DNA of 64,000 bases. Origin: Phyllobacterium sp. 21LDTY02-6. GTDB taxonomy: Bacteria > Pseudomonadota > Alphaproteobacteria > Rhizobiales > Rhizobiaceae. Position 1 is the stretch's first letter. Every line of letters starts with the position of its first letter. The position numbers were made by a program, and so were the translations under genes. Of the stretch, positions 8,942 to 16,890 are shown in pieces. Below the pieces are notes generated by a model. The model worked only from the letters and a program-made list of their open reading frames with translations, was not told the DNA's origin and did no database searches. The stretch is taken from the NCBI RefSeq assembly GCF_023554255.2, contig NZ_JAMJWD020000004.1, positions 434,001-498,000 of the forward strand, read 5' to 3'.

Positions 8942-9931
8942 ATGCAACTGCCTGACAATATTTCCATCGTGGCGCAATCGCCCGGGCTGGAACCGGAGAA
9001 GATCGAGGTCGTGGTGACGCTCCCGACCTTCAAGCGACCGGAACATCTGCTGAAGACACTGGCGTCTCTCGAAGCCCAGCAGACGCGCAGGCGCTTTGCC
9101 GTGATCGTCATGGAAAACGAAGCCGAGCGGCGGGACGGCGCGGCAGCGGCGCTCGAGCTGTTTGCCGGCGGGAAGATCCCCGGCCTGCTGATCATCGCCC
9201 ATGATCGCGGCAATTGTAACGCCTATAATGCCGGCTGGCGGACGGCGCTTGCGGTCTTTCCGCGCTTTTCCTCGCTGGTCGTCATCGATGATGACGAGAT
9301 CGCCGATCCGAACTGGCTGGAAAACCTCTGCGCCACGCGCGAAGCTTTCGGCGTCGATTTCGTCGGCGGCCCGCAAATCCCGATATTCGCGCGCAAGGAG
9401 CACCAATCCTTCGCATCGCATCCGGTTTTTCGCCCGCATTATTCGCAAACCGGGCCAGTTCCGATCCTTTATTCCTCCGGAAACCTCCTGATCGGGCGCA
9501 ATGTCCTTGAGGCGATGCCGTTTCCATTTCTCGATCTCGCCTTCAACTTCATGGGCGGCGGAGATTCGGATTTCATCGACCGCAGCGTTCGCCGCGGCTT
9601 CCGCCTTGCCTGGTGCGCCGAAGCCCCGGTCTACGAGACAGTGCCCGAACGGCGTGTCGAGGCGAGCTGGATCAGGGCGCGCGCGCTGCGAAACGGCGTG
9701 ATTTCAAGCCTTATCGAACGGCGCAAGCATGCCGGCGGCGCTTTCGGGCGCACGAAGACGACGCTGAAGAGCCTGGCGCTCCTCGCCGCATCGCCGGCAA
9801 GGGGCGCCGTGGCGGCGCTCAAATCAGGATCATTGTCCATTGGCGCCTATCCCATCTATATCGGGCTTGGGCGCGTGCTGGCGGATTTCGGATATTCGAA
9901 TGAGCAATACCGGCAGCCTGAAAAGAATTGA
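8942..9931 (+). CDS. Glycosyltransferase family 2 (GT-A fold)
   Basis: A product of 329 residues with a canonical GT2 N-terminus: VVVTLPTFKRPEHLLKTLAS near residues 23-42, a GNCNAYNAGWRTAL segment, and the metal-binding LVVIDDDEIADPNW near residues 116-129. The later GGGDSDFIDR resembles the ED-type catalytic base region. No membrane segments are obvious. It overlaps the following ligase/polymerase gene by 32 bases, so the two are very likely co-translated. It is divergent from the leftward glycosyltransferase operon. Probable role: transfer of one sugar in the repeat unit of the same polymer. Confidence 0.88.
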   Translation: MQLPDNISIVAQSPGLEPEKIEVVVTLPTFKRPEHLLKTLASLEAQQTRRRFAVIVMENEAERRDGAAAALELFAGGKIPGLLIIAHDRGNCNAYNAGWRTALAVFPRFSSLVVIDDDEIADPNWLENLCATREAFGVDFVGGPQIPIFARKEHQSFASHPVFRPHYSQTGPVPILYSSGNLLIGRNVLEAMPFPFLDLAFNFMGGGDSDFIDRSVRRGFRLAWCAEAPVYETVPERRVEASWIRARALRNGVISSLIERRKHAGGAFGRTKTTLKSLALLAASPARGAVAALKSGSLSIGAYPIYIGLGRVLADFGYSNEQYRQPEKN

Positions 9932-11201
9932 AAAGGCGATCCCGCTTCGCCTCGCCGCAAGCCTGATCGCGGCGCTGGTCCTCTGCGTGCTCATCATCTC
10001 GTTCCGGCCTTTCCAGCCGGCCAGCACTGCCGCTGCCGGCAGCGGCGGCGATCTCGTCAACCAGCTCGGCTTCGGCGCTCTCGGCGGCCTGTCCATCATC
10101 GCGATGATCGGGCTGGCCGATCCGCGCCGGCTGCTCTGCCTCGCAAGCCCGCTCTGGGCGCTCATGTTCGGCTTCCTGTTCTATTCCACCCTGATCGCCG
10201 TCGATCCGGCCGCGGCGCAGCGCGCCGTGATCTTCACATTGATCGGCGTGCTCTGCATCATCGCGGTACTGGCCTTGCCGCGCGATGGCGATGGTTTCTC
10301 CCTCGTCCTCTCGATCGCGGGCATTGCCGTCCTGGTGCTGTCCTATGTCGGGCTTGCCGTCGTCCCCGACCTTGCCAGACATACGGCGGCGGAGGTCGAG
10401 GCCCAGCACGCCGGCCTCTGGCGCGGCATCTTCGCCCACAAGAACATTGCCGCGCCGGTCATGGCCGCCTTCGTCTTCGCCGGCATCTACCTGATCCGCC
10501 GCCGCTGGCTGAAGCCCGGCATCGCCATATTGCTGCTGGCGCTGGTGTTCGTCGCCCATACCGGCTCGAAAACCTCGACGGCGCTCGTGCCGCTGGTGAT
10601 CCTGCTCGTGATGCTGCCCGGCCTGATGGGCCTTCGCCTGATCGCGGCGCTGATCATCGCCCTCGTCCTCTTCGCCTTCTTCTACTTCACCATCGGCACC
10701 GTGTTCTTCCCCGGCGCGCGCGATTTCCTGCTCAATCTCGGCGTCGATGCCACATTCACCGGCCGCTCCTCGATCTGGCAGTTCGCGCTGGAGAAACTGG
10801 CCGATACGCCCTGGCGCGGCTACGGGCTCGAAAGCTTCTGGGAAGCGCCCGTCGTGCAACAGGCGGAAAACCCCTATTATCTGGATTGGGACGTGCGCGG
10901 CATCGTTCATGCCCATAATGGCTATCTCGACATTGCCATCGCCATGGGTATCCCGGCACTCGTCTGCGCCATGCTGGTGCTGGTGCTTTTGCCGCTGATC
11001 GATTATGTCCGCTGCCTGAAGAAGCGCGAGAATATCTTCCTCGCCGATTTCTTCATGATGTGCCTGACCTTCGCGCTGATGAACGCATTTCTCGAAAGCT
11101 TCTTCTTCCGGCGCGCCGATCCGGTCTGGCTGCTGGTGGTCATGGCGACCTTCGGCCTGCGGCTTACCGCAAGGCAGGTCATATTGCCTCGTTCCGCCTA
11201 A
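9900..11201 (+). CDS. O-antigen ligase / polysaccharide polymerase family membrane protein
   Basis: A product of 433 residues with about 11-12 hydrophobic segments. The Wzy_C/WaaL-type periplasmic loop is visible around FTGRSSIWQFALEKL and GYGLESFW, with the conserved HAHNGYLDIAIAMGIPA further on. WaaL proteins ligate O-antigen to lipid A core and Wzy/ExoQ proteins polymerise repeat units; the two cannot be separated from sequence. Beside a Wzz-type co-polymerase and a flippase, polymerase is the likelier job. The ATG at 9900 overlaps the end of the GT2 gene. Confidence 0.87.
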   Translation: MSNTGSLKRIEKAIPLRLAASLIAALVLCVLIISFRPFQPASTAAAGSGGDLVNQLGFGALGGLSIIAMIGLADPRRLLCLASPLWALMFGFLFYSTLIAVDPAAAQRAVIFTLIGVLCIIAVLALPRDGDGFSLVLSIAGIAVLVLSYVGLAVVPDLARHTAAEVEAQHAGLWRGIFAHKNIAAPVMAAFVFAGIYLIRRRWLKPGIAILLLALVFVAHTGSKTSTALVPLVILLVMLPGLMGLRLIAALIIALVLFAFFYFTIGTVFFPGARDFLLNLGVDATFTGRSSIWQFALEKLADTPWRGYGLESFWEAPVVQQAENPYYLDWDVRGIVHAHNGYLDIAIAMGIPALVCAMLVLVLLPLIDYVRCLKKRENIFLADFFMMCLTFALMNAFLESFFFRRADPVWLLVVMATFGLRLTARQVILPRSA

Positions 11202-11272
11202 TCGGCGGCGCTTGAGTTGACCACCGCCGGCTTAGGCATCAAATTGCACCCGATTCATCTGGGAGAACAAAA

Positions 11273-12094
11273 ATGGACGGTAATCTGGTTCTGGTCGGCT
11301 GCGGCAATATGGGTTTCGCCATGCTCAAGGGTTGGCTCGCCGCGGGCATCCTGAAGCCGGAGCAGATCGCCGTCGTCGAACCGGCGGATGCTCTGCGCGA
11401 ACGCGCGGCGACGCTCGGTGTCGCCGCCGTCGCCGATGTCGCGGCCCTCGCCGAAGACTATCCGGCCCGCATCATCATTGTCGCGGTCAAGCCGCAGGTC
11501 ATGGGCAATGTCCTGCCGGCCTACAAGCGCTTTGCCGGAAGTGCCACTTTCGTCAGCGTCGCGGCGGGCATAAAGGTCGGGTTCTTCGAAGATCATCTCG
11601 GAACGGGTACCGCCATCATCCGCACCATCCCGAATACCCCGGCGGCGATCGGCAAGGGCATGATCGTCACCTACCGCAACAGCCATGTCGATGCCACCGA
11701 TGCGGCGCTGGTCGATGAATTGCTGAAGACGAGCGGCGAAGTGGCATCCGTAGCGGATGAAAGCCTGATCGATGCCGCGACGGCGGTCTCCGGCTCGGGC
11801 CCGGCCTATGTGTTCCACTTCATCGAATGCCTGACCGAAGCGGCGATCGCCGTGGGATTCGAGCCCGAAACGGCTGGGCTCCTCGCCATGCAGACCGTTT
11901 ATGGCGCAGCCTCGCTCGCCGCCTCCAGCGCGGATTCGCCGACGCTGCTTCGCGAACAGGTAACGAGCCCGCGCGGCACGACCGCTGCGGCTCTCGATGT
12001 CCTGATGGGCCACGACAAGCTGAAGCAGCTCATGGCCGAGGCCGTTTCCGCCGCCCATCAGCGCGCCATTGAACTCGGTTCCGGCGCGGCGTAG
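11273..12094 (+). CDS. proC: Pyrroline-5-carboxylate reductase (ProC)
   Basis: Last enzyme of proline synthesis: it reduces pyrroline-5-carboxylate with NAD(P)H. The 273-residue product is of normal length. The Rossmann motif LVGCGNMGFAML lies at residues 7-18, VAVKPQVM near residue 75, the signature SVAAGI near residue 96, RTIPNTPAAIGKG near residue 119, and the C-terminal SGSGPAYVFHFIECL and TSPRGTTAAALDVL blocks complete the family pattern. GGGAG lies upstream of the ATG. It stands alone, with no other proline genes in the window. Confidence 0.97.
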   Translation: MDGNLVLVGCGNMGFAMLKGWLAAGILKPEQIAVVEPADALRERAATLGVAAVADVAALAEDYPARIIIVAVKPQVMGNVLPAYKRFAGSATFVSVAAGIKVGFFEDHLGTGTAIIRTIPNTPAAIGKGMIVTYRNSHVDATDAALVDELLKTSGEVASVADESLIDAATAVSGSGPAYVFHFIECLTEAAIAVGFEPETAGLLAMQTVYGAASLAASSADSPTLLREQVTSPRGTTAAALDVLMGHDKLKQLMAEAVSAAHQRAIELGSGAA

Positions 12095-12130
12095 ACCGCC
12101 GCGACCACCGGGTCAGCTATCGGATAGCGA

Positions 12131-12514
12131 TCAGCTCGGCTTTTTGGTCACGAGCGTGAGCAGCCCCTTGGAATCGAGGCTGGCGATGACGACCGCCTCG
12201 GAGGTCAGCCCCTTTTCCTTCAGCGCTGCGGTCACCTCAGGCGATTGATCGATGGAGGAACGCAGCTTCTTCACATCGCTGTCGCTGCGCTGGGCAACGG
12301 CATCATTGACCTGGGTTTTCGTAGCTTCCGGCAGCTCGTTGATATCGACGATGTTGATCGTCGTGATCTGCGGAGCTGCGCTCTGACCCGGCGTTTCCGC
12401 CTTTGGTGCCGTCTCGGTGGCGCTGGGTGCAGGTTGGGTCGCTGTCTGTGCATAGGCCACGGATGTGGCCAGTGGGAAGACCGCACAGAGCGCGGCCACT
12501 ATCATCTTTCGCAT
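12131..12514 (-). CDS. Small secreted protein of unknown function
   Basis: A 127-residue product with a clear signal peptide (MRKMIVAALCAVFPLATSVA, cleavage near AYA-Q), then a threonine/proline/alanine-rich linker and a C-terminal part with IVDINELPEATKTQVNDAVA. I do not recognise a family. The start at 12514 is preferred because AAAGGA lies six bases upstream; a GTG five codons earlier is the alternative. The gene faces proC tail to tail and stands alone, so its context says little. Confidence 0.75.
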   Translation of the reverse strand: MRKMIVAALCAVFPLATSVAYAQTATQPAPSATETAPKAETPGQSAAPQITTINIVDINELPEATKTQVNDAVAQRSDSDVKKLRSSIDQSPEVTAALKEKGLTSEAVVIASLDSKGLLTLVTKKPS

Positions 12515-12678
12515 CGTTATTCCTTTCACGTGATTGGCGAACGATCATGCAGAATCAGGACATCAACGTCCGATTCATTGATGACTCGCGCAGTTCACGC
12601 GGGGAATTGGCCCTCAACCTGCCGACGATCAGGTTATTTCGGGGCAATGTCGTGGCGAAAATGTGTCCAGGCCGAAGA

Positions 12679-13704
12679 CTACCCCGCCCTGGCGGCCTCC
12701 GCCGGCGCCGGTTCCGCCAACTGGATCATCTCGCGCGCCAGCAATTCGTAGGAGCGGACGCGGGCGGCGTGATCGAAGATCATTCCCGTCACCATGACCT
12801 CGTCTGCGCCGGTACGGGCGATGAATTCCTCGACGCCGGCCTTCGCCGTTTGCGGCGAGCCAGCCACGGAACAGGAGAGCGAGTGGCGCAATATTGCCCG
12901 TGCCTGGAGATCGAGCGTCTCTTCATAGCCCGCGACGGGCGGCGGCAGCGGGCCCGGCCGACCGGTGCGCAGGTTGACGAAGGCCTGCTGCTGCGACGTC
13001 TGCAGCAATTTGGCCTCTTCGTCCGTATCGGCGACGAACACATTCAGACCGAGCATGACATAGGGTTTTTCGAGATAGGCGGAGGGCTGGAACCGCGCGC
13101 GATAGATCTCGATCGCCGGTTCCAGATCCGACGGCGCGAAATGCGAGGCGAAGGCATAGGGCAGGCCGAGCGCGGCGGCGAGCTGGGCGCCGAAGAGGCT
13201 CGAGCCAAGAATCCACACCGGAACATCGAGGCCGGCTCCCGGGACCGCGATCACCCGCTGACCTTCCTCGGGCTCGCGGAAATAACCGAGCAGTTCGACC
13301 ACGTCCTGGGGAAAACCGTTGATGTCCTGATCGAGGTTGCGCCGCAATGCCTGCGCGGTCAGCTGATCCGTGCCCGGCGCCCGGCCGACGCCAAGATCGA
13401 TGCGGCCGGGATGCAGTGCGGCGAGCGTACCGAAGGCTTCGGCCACCATCAACGGCGAATGGTTCGGCAACATGATGCCGCCGGCGCCGAGGCGTATCTT
13501 CGAGGTGCCGGCCGCGACATGCGCTATGACGACGGCTGTCGCCGCGCTGGCGATGCCGCGCATATTGTGGTGTTCTGCCAACCACAGGCGATTATAGCCG
13601 ACACGCTCCGCGCTGCGTGCGAGATCGAGGGAGTTTCGGAGTGATTGGGCCGCGTTGCCGCCAACTACAATCGGTGAAAGGTCGAGAACGGATAATGGGG
13701 TCAT
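12679..13704 (-). CDS. LLM class flavin-dependent oxidoreductase (luciferase-like, YhbW type)
   Basis: A 341-residue TIM-barrel flavoprotein of the bacterial luciferase superfamily. The start [20 protein letters not shown], then [40 protein letters not shown] and [14 protein letters not shown] match the group 1 luciferase-family oxidoreductases. Such enzymes use FMNH2 from a separate reductase or deazaflavin; here FMN is more likely. The physiological substrate is unknown. There are no operon partners. Confidence 0.92.
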   Translation of the reverse strand: MTPLSVLDLSPIVVGGNAAQSLRNSLDLARSAERVGYNRLWLAEHHNMRGIASAATAVVIAHVAAGTSKIRLGAGGIMLPNHSPLMVAEAFGTLAALHPGRIDLGVGRAPGTDQLTAQALRRNLDQDINGFPQDVVELLGYFREPEEGQRVIAVPGAGLDVPVWILGSSLFGAQLAAALGLPYAFASHFAPSDLEPAIEIYRARFQPSAYLEKPYVMLGLNVFVADTDEEAKLLQTSQQQAFVNLRTGRPGPLPPPVAGYEETLDLQARAILRHSLSCSVAGSPQTAKAGVEEFIARTGADEVMVTGMIFDHAARVRSYELLAREMIQLAEPAPAEAARAG

Positions 13705-13855
13705 TGCCAGAATATAGGCTGCCTCTTCCCCGGCGCAATAAGTGGCGGCCCGCCTGATGCTTCATAAATTTTGAACTCTGGTTCAATTCGCCATTCGAGG
13801 ACGCCGCCGAGCGGCTTCGGCTACAGGCGATCCATCGGCCGGCCCGTCGGCCGCG

Positions 13856-14059
13856 TCAGAGGCGCTTGTCCCCGCTGGCCGCAGCACCAAGATTCAATCC
13901 ATGCAACGGATGCAATTCAGCCTGGAGCTGTTCATCCGACTCGCGGATTGCCGTTTCGATGAAGTAGGCGATCATATCCAGCCCCTCCTGATCGGCGAGC
14001 GCGCACAACCTCGAAAGTTCTTCTTTCAGGACCTTCAATGTCTCCAAACGCTTGCTCAT
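13856..14059 (-). CDS. Small conserved-looking hypothetical protein, 67 aa
   Basis: Product of 67 residues, MSKRLETLKVLKEELSRLCA onward, largely helical and acidic, with a segment LDMIAYFIETAIRESDEQLQ. It has no signal peptide or membrane helix. It resembles short cytosolic proteins common in Hyphomicrobiales, but I cannot name a family. Base composition is like that of the neighbouring genes, and an AT-rich non-coding stretch lies upstream (14060-14343), which suits a promoter. Confidence 0.65.
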   Translation of the reverse strand: MSKRLETLKVLKEELSRLCALADQEGLDMIAYFIETAIRESDEQLQAELHPLHGLNLGAAASGDKRL

Positions 14060-14343
14060 GCAATGCTCCCGCCCCGGACGTCCCTGCGAAGACTATCTGC
14101 GCAGAGACCCTGGATACTACCCGCGTTCAACAAAATATGGCGTTCTTGCTTGTTGCCGTTTCTGCAAAAATCGACGCCGCTCACTTTTGCCAGAATATAT
14201 TTTTTTCGGATATCACAATAAATCTCTCTCGTCTCCATGTCGCTTGTATTATCAAGCAAAAATCTTCGTGAACTGCCTACGCAAGTTTTAAATATAATAA
14301 AACTTTAATAAATATGTATCCAGAGATGCTGTCGCTTTACCTG

Positions 14344-14694
14344 TCAAAGCTTTGAAAGTCTTACCTCTGCCTTGCCGCACAGCTTCCTGTTGCCGTTCTT
14401 CACCGCTTTGTCGATGATGCCGGAGGCGAGATCCGAAACGACTTCGACCGCGATGTCTTCGGGCAGACCGGTCTCTTGCATGCCGGCGCGCATGGCAGCC
14501 TCGCTGGCCGTGGAATCCGATCCGCAGACATAGGCCCGCGCTTCGAGGAGCGCGGCGCGCTGGAACTTCTTGTTGTAGATTTCGCTCGTACCGCTGTCGG
14601 CCTCATCCATGCTGAAAGCATGAGCGGCCATTCCGCTGCCGAGAAGCGCGGTGCCTAGAATTGTCGCGAATGCGATTGATCTGCCGTAGCGCAT
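14344..14694 (-). CDS. Small secreted protein of unknown function, 116 aa
   Basis: Product of 116 residues with a signal peptide (first about 26 residues, ending MAAHAF) and a mature part with two cysteines (YVCGSDSTASE and RKLCGKAEV), probably a periplasmic disulfide. The family is not recognised. It is monocistronic: upstream lies a 460-base gap that holds a small RNA on the other strand, and downstream an AT-rich gap. Confidence 0.7.
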   Translation of the reverse strand: MRYGRSIAFATILGTALLGSGMAAHAFSMDEADSGTSEIYNKKFQRAALLEARAYVCGSDSTASEAAMRAGMQETGLPEDIAVEVVSDLASGIIDKAVKNGNRKLCGKAEVRLSKL

Positions 14695-14904
14695 CGTACC
14701 GACCTTTCCTCGCGTGGCCGGAAAAATTCAGGAAATCGCCGCCATGCGAACCCTTTATTAACGGATGTGGTGGCGCAGATGTTCCATTCGGCGATTATCA
14801 AGACAATGTGAGGGTGCAACCGCAGGTCATGTTGCGATGCACACGGCGCAATGCTGCTATGCAATATTGTCTATGTCATTTCATCTGCGTTGCGCTATCT
14901 TTGG

Positions 14905-15030
14905 ATCAGGAATTTTCGACGGTATCTCCTCCTCCCGATCCGTCGAAACGGATGGTCTCTTCTCCTCCCAGAAGACCCTCCATAACCAACGAAACCCACC
15001 GCACCTCCTCCCGCGGTGGGTTTTGTTGTT
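14905..15030 (+). ncRNA. Three-hairpin sRNA with CUCCUCCC loops (cuckoo/CcsR or alpha-r14 type)
   Basis: Three successive stem-loops each expose an anti-Shine-Dalgarno motif. Hairpin 1 pairs TTTCGACGG (14914-14922) with CCGTCGAAA (14940-14948), with CTCCTCCTCCC in the loop. Hairpin 2 pairs GGTCT (14954-14958) with AGACC (14973-14977), with CTCCTCCC at 14962-14969. Hairpin 3 pairs AAACCCACCGC (14992-15002) with GCGGTGGGTTT (15013-15023), with CCTCCTCCC in the loop and a T-rich tail (TGTTGTTT), making it an intrinsic terminator. This is the architecture known for the alphaproteobacterial CUCCUCCC-motif sRNAs. The 5' end is estimated and no clear promoter was assigned. Neighbouring genes lie on the other strand. 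Confidence 0.8.
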
Positions 15031-15100
15031 TCAGGACCCGGCTCCTGTCTCAGGACATTTCATTCTCAAAGCTTTCATTGCCATTGCCGTCACACCCGGA

Positions 15101-15133
15101 AATGAAAATGCCGCCTCCCGGAGGAAGCGGCAT
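15101..15133 (-). terminator. Intrinsic terminator of the small lipoprotein gene
   Basis: On the minus strand ATGCCGC (15133-15127) pairs with GCGGCAT (15114-15108), the inner bases CCTCC/GGAGG extend the stem, and the stem is followed by TTTTCATT. It lies 25 bases after the lipoprotein stop codon and also insulates the convergent sRNA. Confidence 0.75.
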
Positions 15134-15157
15134 CTGATCGGCCTACGAAGAACGCGC

Positions 15158-15376
15158 CTATTGCGGACGGGCAGTCTGGATGCGCCGCTGTTCGACGCTC
15201 TCTTCGAATGAAAGCTTCTTCTCCGGCGTTGCCTTTTGCATCAGCTCCTTTGGCGGCGGCACGAAGGACGTATCCGTGACGGGAGATTTGCCGGCAGTAC
15301 CCGGCGTTTTCATTGCGGTCGTGCAACCGGCAATGGCTATGAGTGACAGAACGGCAAGGATGGGAACTGCGCGCAT
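15158..15376 (-). CDS. Small lipoprotein of unknown function, 72 aa
   Basis: Product of 72 residues with a type II signal sequence ending in the lipobox IAGC (Cys at about residue 17), then a short, mainly polar mature part (TSFVPPPKELMQKATPEKK). The start at 15376 has AAAGGA upstream; a longer frame that begins further upstream lacks such a site. No family is recognised. Three 23-bp tandem repeats lie 65-133 bases upstream of the start. Confidence 0.7.
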   Translation of the reverse strand: MRAVPILAVLSLIAIAGCTTAMKTPGTAGKSPVTDTSFVPPPKELMQKATPEKKLSFEESVEQRRIQTARPQ

Positions 15377-15440
15377 TCGGCTTTCCTTTGTGGTGGGCCC
15401 AGAATCAGACGGGCATGCGGGGGTGCTTCCGTTGTACATC

Positions 15441-15509
15441 CAATCATGGCGATAGAAGGGTGGCAATCATGGCGACTGAAGGGTGGCAATCATGGCGACA
15501 GACGCGTGG
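15441..15509. repeat. Three tandem copies of a 23-bp repeat
   Basis: Copies at 15441-15463, 15464-15486 and 15487-15509 all begin CAATCATGGCGA; copies 1 and 2 differ at only two positions and copy 3 is slightly diverged. The array sits between the stop of glycerate kinase (15513) and the start of the lipoprotein gene (15376), both on the minus strand. Confidence 0.9.
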
Positions 15510-15512
15510 CCC

Positions 15513-16784
15513 CTAGCGCACGAGGATTGCACGGAGATCATTGACGTTGGTGCCGGTCGGGCCGGGCACGAAAAGATCGCCCAGGGCCGAAAATGCCGTC
15601 CAGGCATCGTTGCCATTGAGAAAAGCTGCGGCATCGAGCCCCTTTTCATGCAGCCGTTCGACCGTGGTGCCATCGGCAAAAGCCCCGGCATTGTCTTCCG
15701 ATCCGTCGATCCCATCCGTATCGGCCGCGAATGCGCTGATGCCCTCCGTCCCCTCTATGTCGATGGCGAGGGAGAGCAGGAATTCGGTGTTGCGTCCGCC
15801 CTTGCCCTTGTGGCGCACGGTGACCGTGGTTTCGCCGCCCGAAAGAATGACGACCGGCTTTGCGAAGGGCTGATTGCGCAAGGCGACATGTTTGGCCAGA
15901 GCCGAATGGACATGCGCGACCTCTCTCGCCTCACCCTCGATCGCGTCGGAAAGGATGAATGCTTCGACACCTGCCATGCGCGCGGCATCGGCCGCCGCCT
16001 GCAGCGAAACCCCTGCCGAGGCGATGACCTCGACCGCATGACCCTTGAAGACGGCATCGTTCGGCTGCGGGGCTGCTGCTGCTTCCGAGCGAAGATGCTT
16101 CATCGCCGCCGCCGGCAGGTCGAGCCTGTAGCGCTCGACGAAGCGCAGCGCATCCTCGCGGCTGGTGGCATCGGCTATGGTCGGACCCGAGGCGACAAAG
16201 GCCGGATTGTCACCCGGAATGTCGGAAACGATGAGCGAATGAACGCGGGCCGGATGTGCCGCAGCGGCGAGCCGGCCGCCCTTGATGGTCGAAAGGTGCT
16301 TGCGGATGGCATTCATGGCCGATATCGGCGCGCCCGACGCCAGAAGCGCCTTGTTGACCGCAATCTCGTCTTCGATCGTCATCCCCTCCGGCGGCGAAGG
16401 CAGCAAGGCCGATCCGCCACCCGATATGAGCGCAACGACCAGATCGTCGGCGCTGAGGCCGCTAACGGCGTCGAGAAGCCGCTTCGACGCCACGAGCCCT
16501 GCGGCATCGGGGACGGGATGCGAGGCCTCGATGATCTCGATCTCATCACAGGGCGCGCCAAAGCCATAGCGCGTGACGACGACGCCCTCGATCGGCGCAT
16601 CCCCATGGCGCTTTCTCCATGCCCGTTCGAAGGCCTGCGCCATCTGCGCGGAGCCCTTGCCGGCACCGACGACGATCGTCCTGCCTCTCGGCTTCTCCGG
16701 CAGATGCGCCTCGATCGTGGCAGCCGGGTCCGCTGCGTCGACCGCCGCGCGAAACAGCGCCTCAAAAAACTTCCTGTCATCCAT
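15513..16784 (-). CDS. gckA: Glycerate 2-kinase, MOFRL family (GckA/TtuD type)
   Basis: Phosphorylates D-glycerate to 2-phosphoglycerate in glyoxylate, tartrate and serine-type metabolism. The 423-residue product has the N-terminal DUF4147 domain (TIVVGAGKGSAQMAQAFE near residue 36, EASHPVPDAAG, ISGGGSALLPSPPEGMT near residue 120, NAIRKHLSTIKGGRLA) and the C-terminal MOFRL domain (VVILSGGETTVTV, KGGRNTEFLLSLA, AADTDGIDG, DAGAF-like EDNAGAFADGTT). Length is normal. No partner genes such as hydroxypyruvate reductase lie next to it; the following amidase on the same strand is about 100 bases upstream and not clearly linked. Confidence 0.95.
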   Translation of the reverse strand: MDDRKFFEALFRAAVDAADPAATIEAHLPEKPRGRTIVVGAGKGSAQMAQAFERAWRKRHGDAPIEGVVVTRYGFGAPCDEIEIIEASHPVPDAAGLVASKRLLDAVSGLSADDLVVALISGGGSALLPSPPEGMTIEDEIAVNKALLASGAPISAMNAIRKHLSTIKGGRLAAAAHPARVHSLIVSDIPGDNPAFVASGPTIADATSREDALRFVERYRLDLPAAAMKHLRSEAAAAPQPNDAVFKGHAVEVIASAGVSLQAAADAARMAGVEAFILSDAIEGEAREVAHVHSALAKHVALRNQPFAKPVVILSGGETTVTVRHKGKGGRNTEFLLSLAIDIEGTEGISAFAADTDGIDGSEDNAGAFADGTTVERLHEKGLDAAAFLNGNDAWTAFSALGDLFVPGPTGTNVNDLRAILVR

Positions 16785-16890
16785 AGGCTCAGGCTTCCAT
16801 GCAGAGCAGGAACGAATAATGGCGGTTCAAGGGATACTCCTCTGGCAGAATTGCGGCCCATCCTGACCACACGGCGAAAAAATGCGAGTG

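Noticed and set aside
9840-9899. Longer start for the polymerase/ligase gene
   Set aside because: Those 20 codons lie fully inside the GT2 gene in another frame; the ATG at 9900 gives the normal hydrophobic N-terminus.
12131-13704. A defence or secretion island in the cluster of small secreted proteins
   Set aside because: The small proteins are scattered, are separated by housekeeping genes, and share no operon structure or motif.
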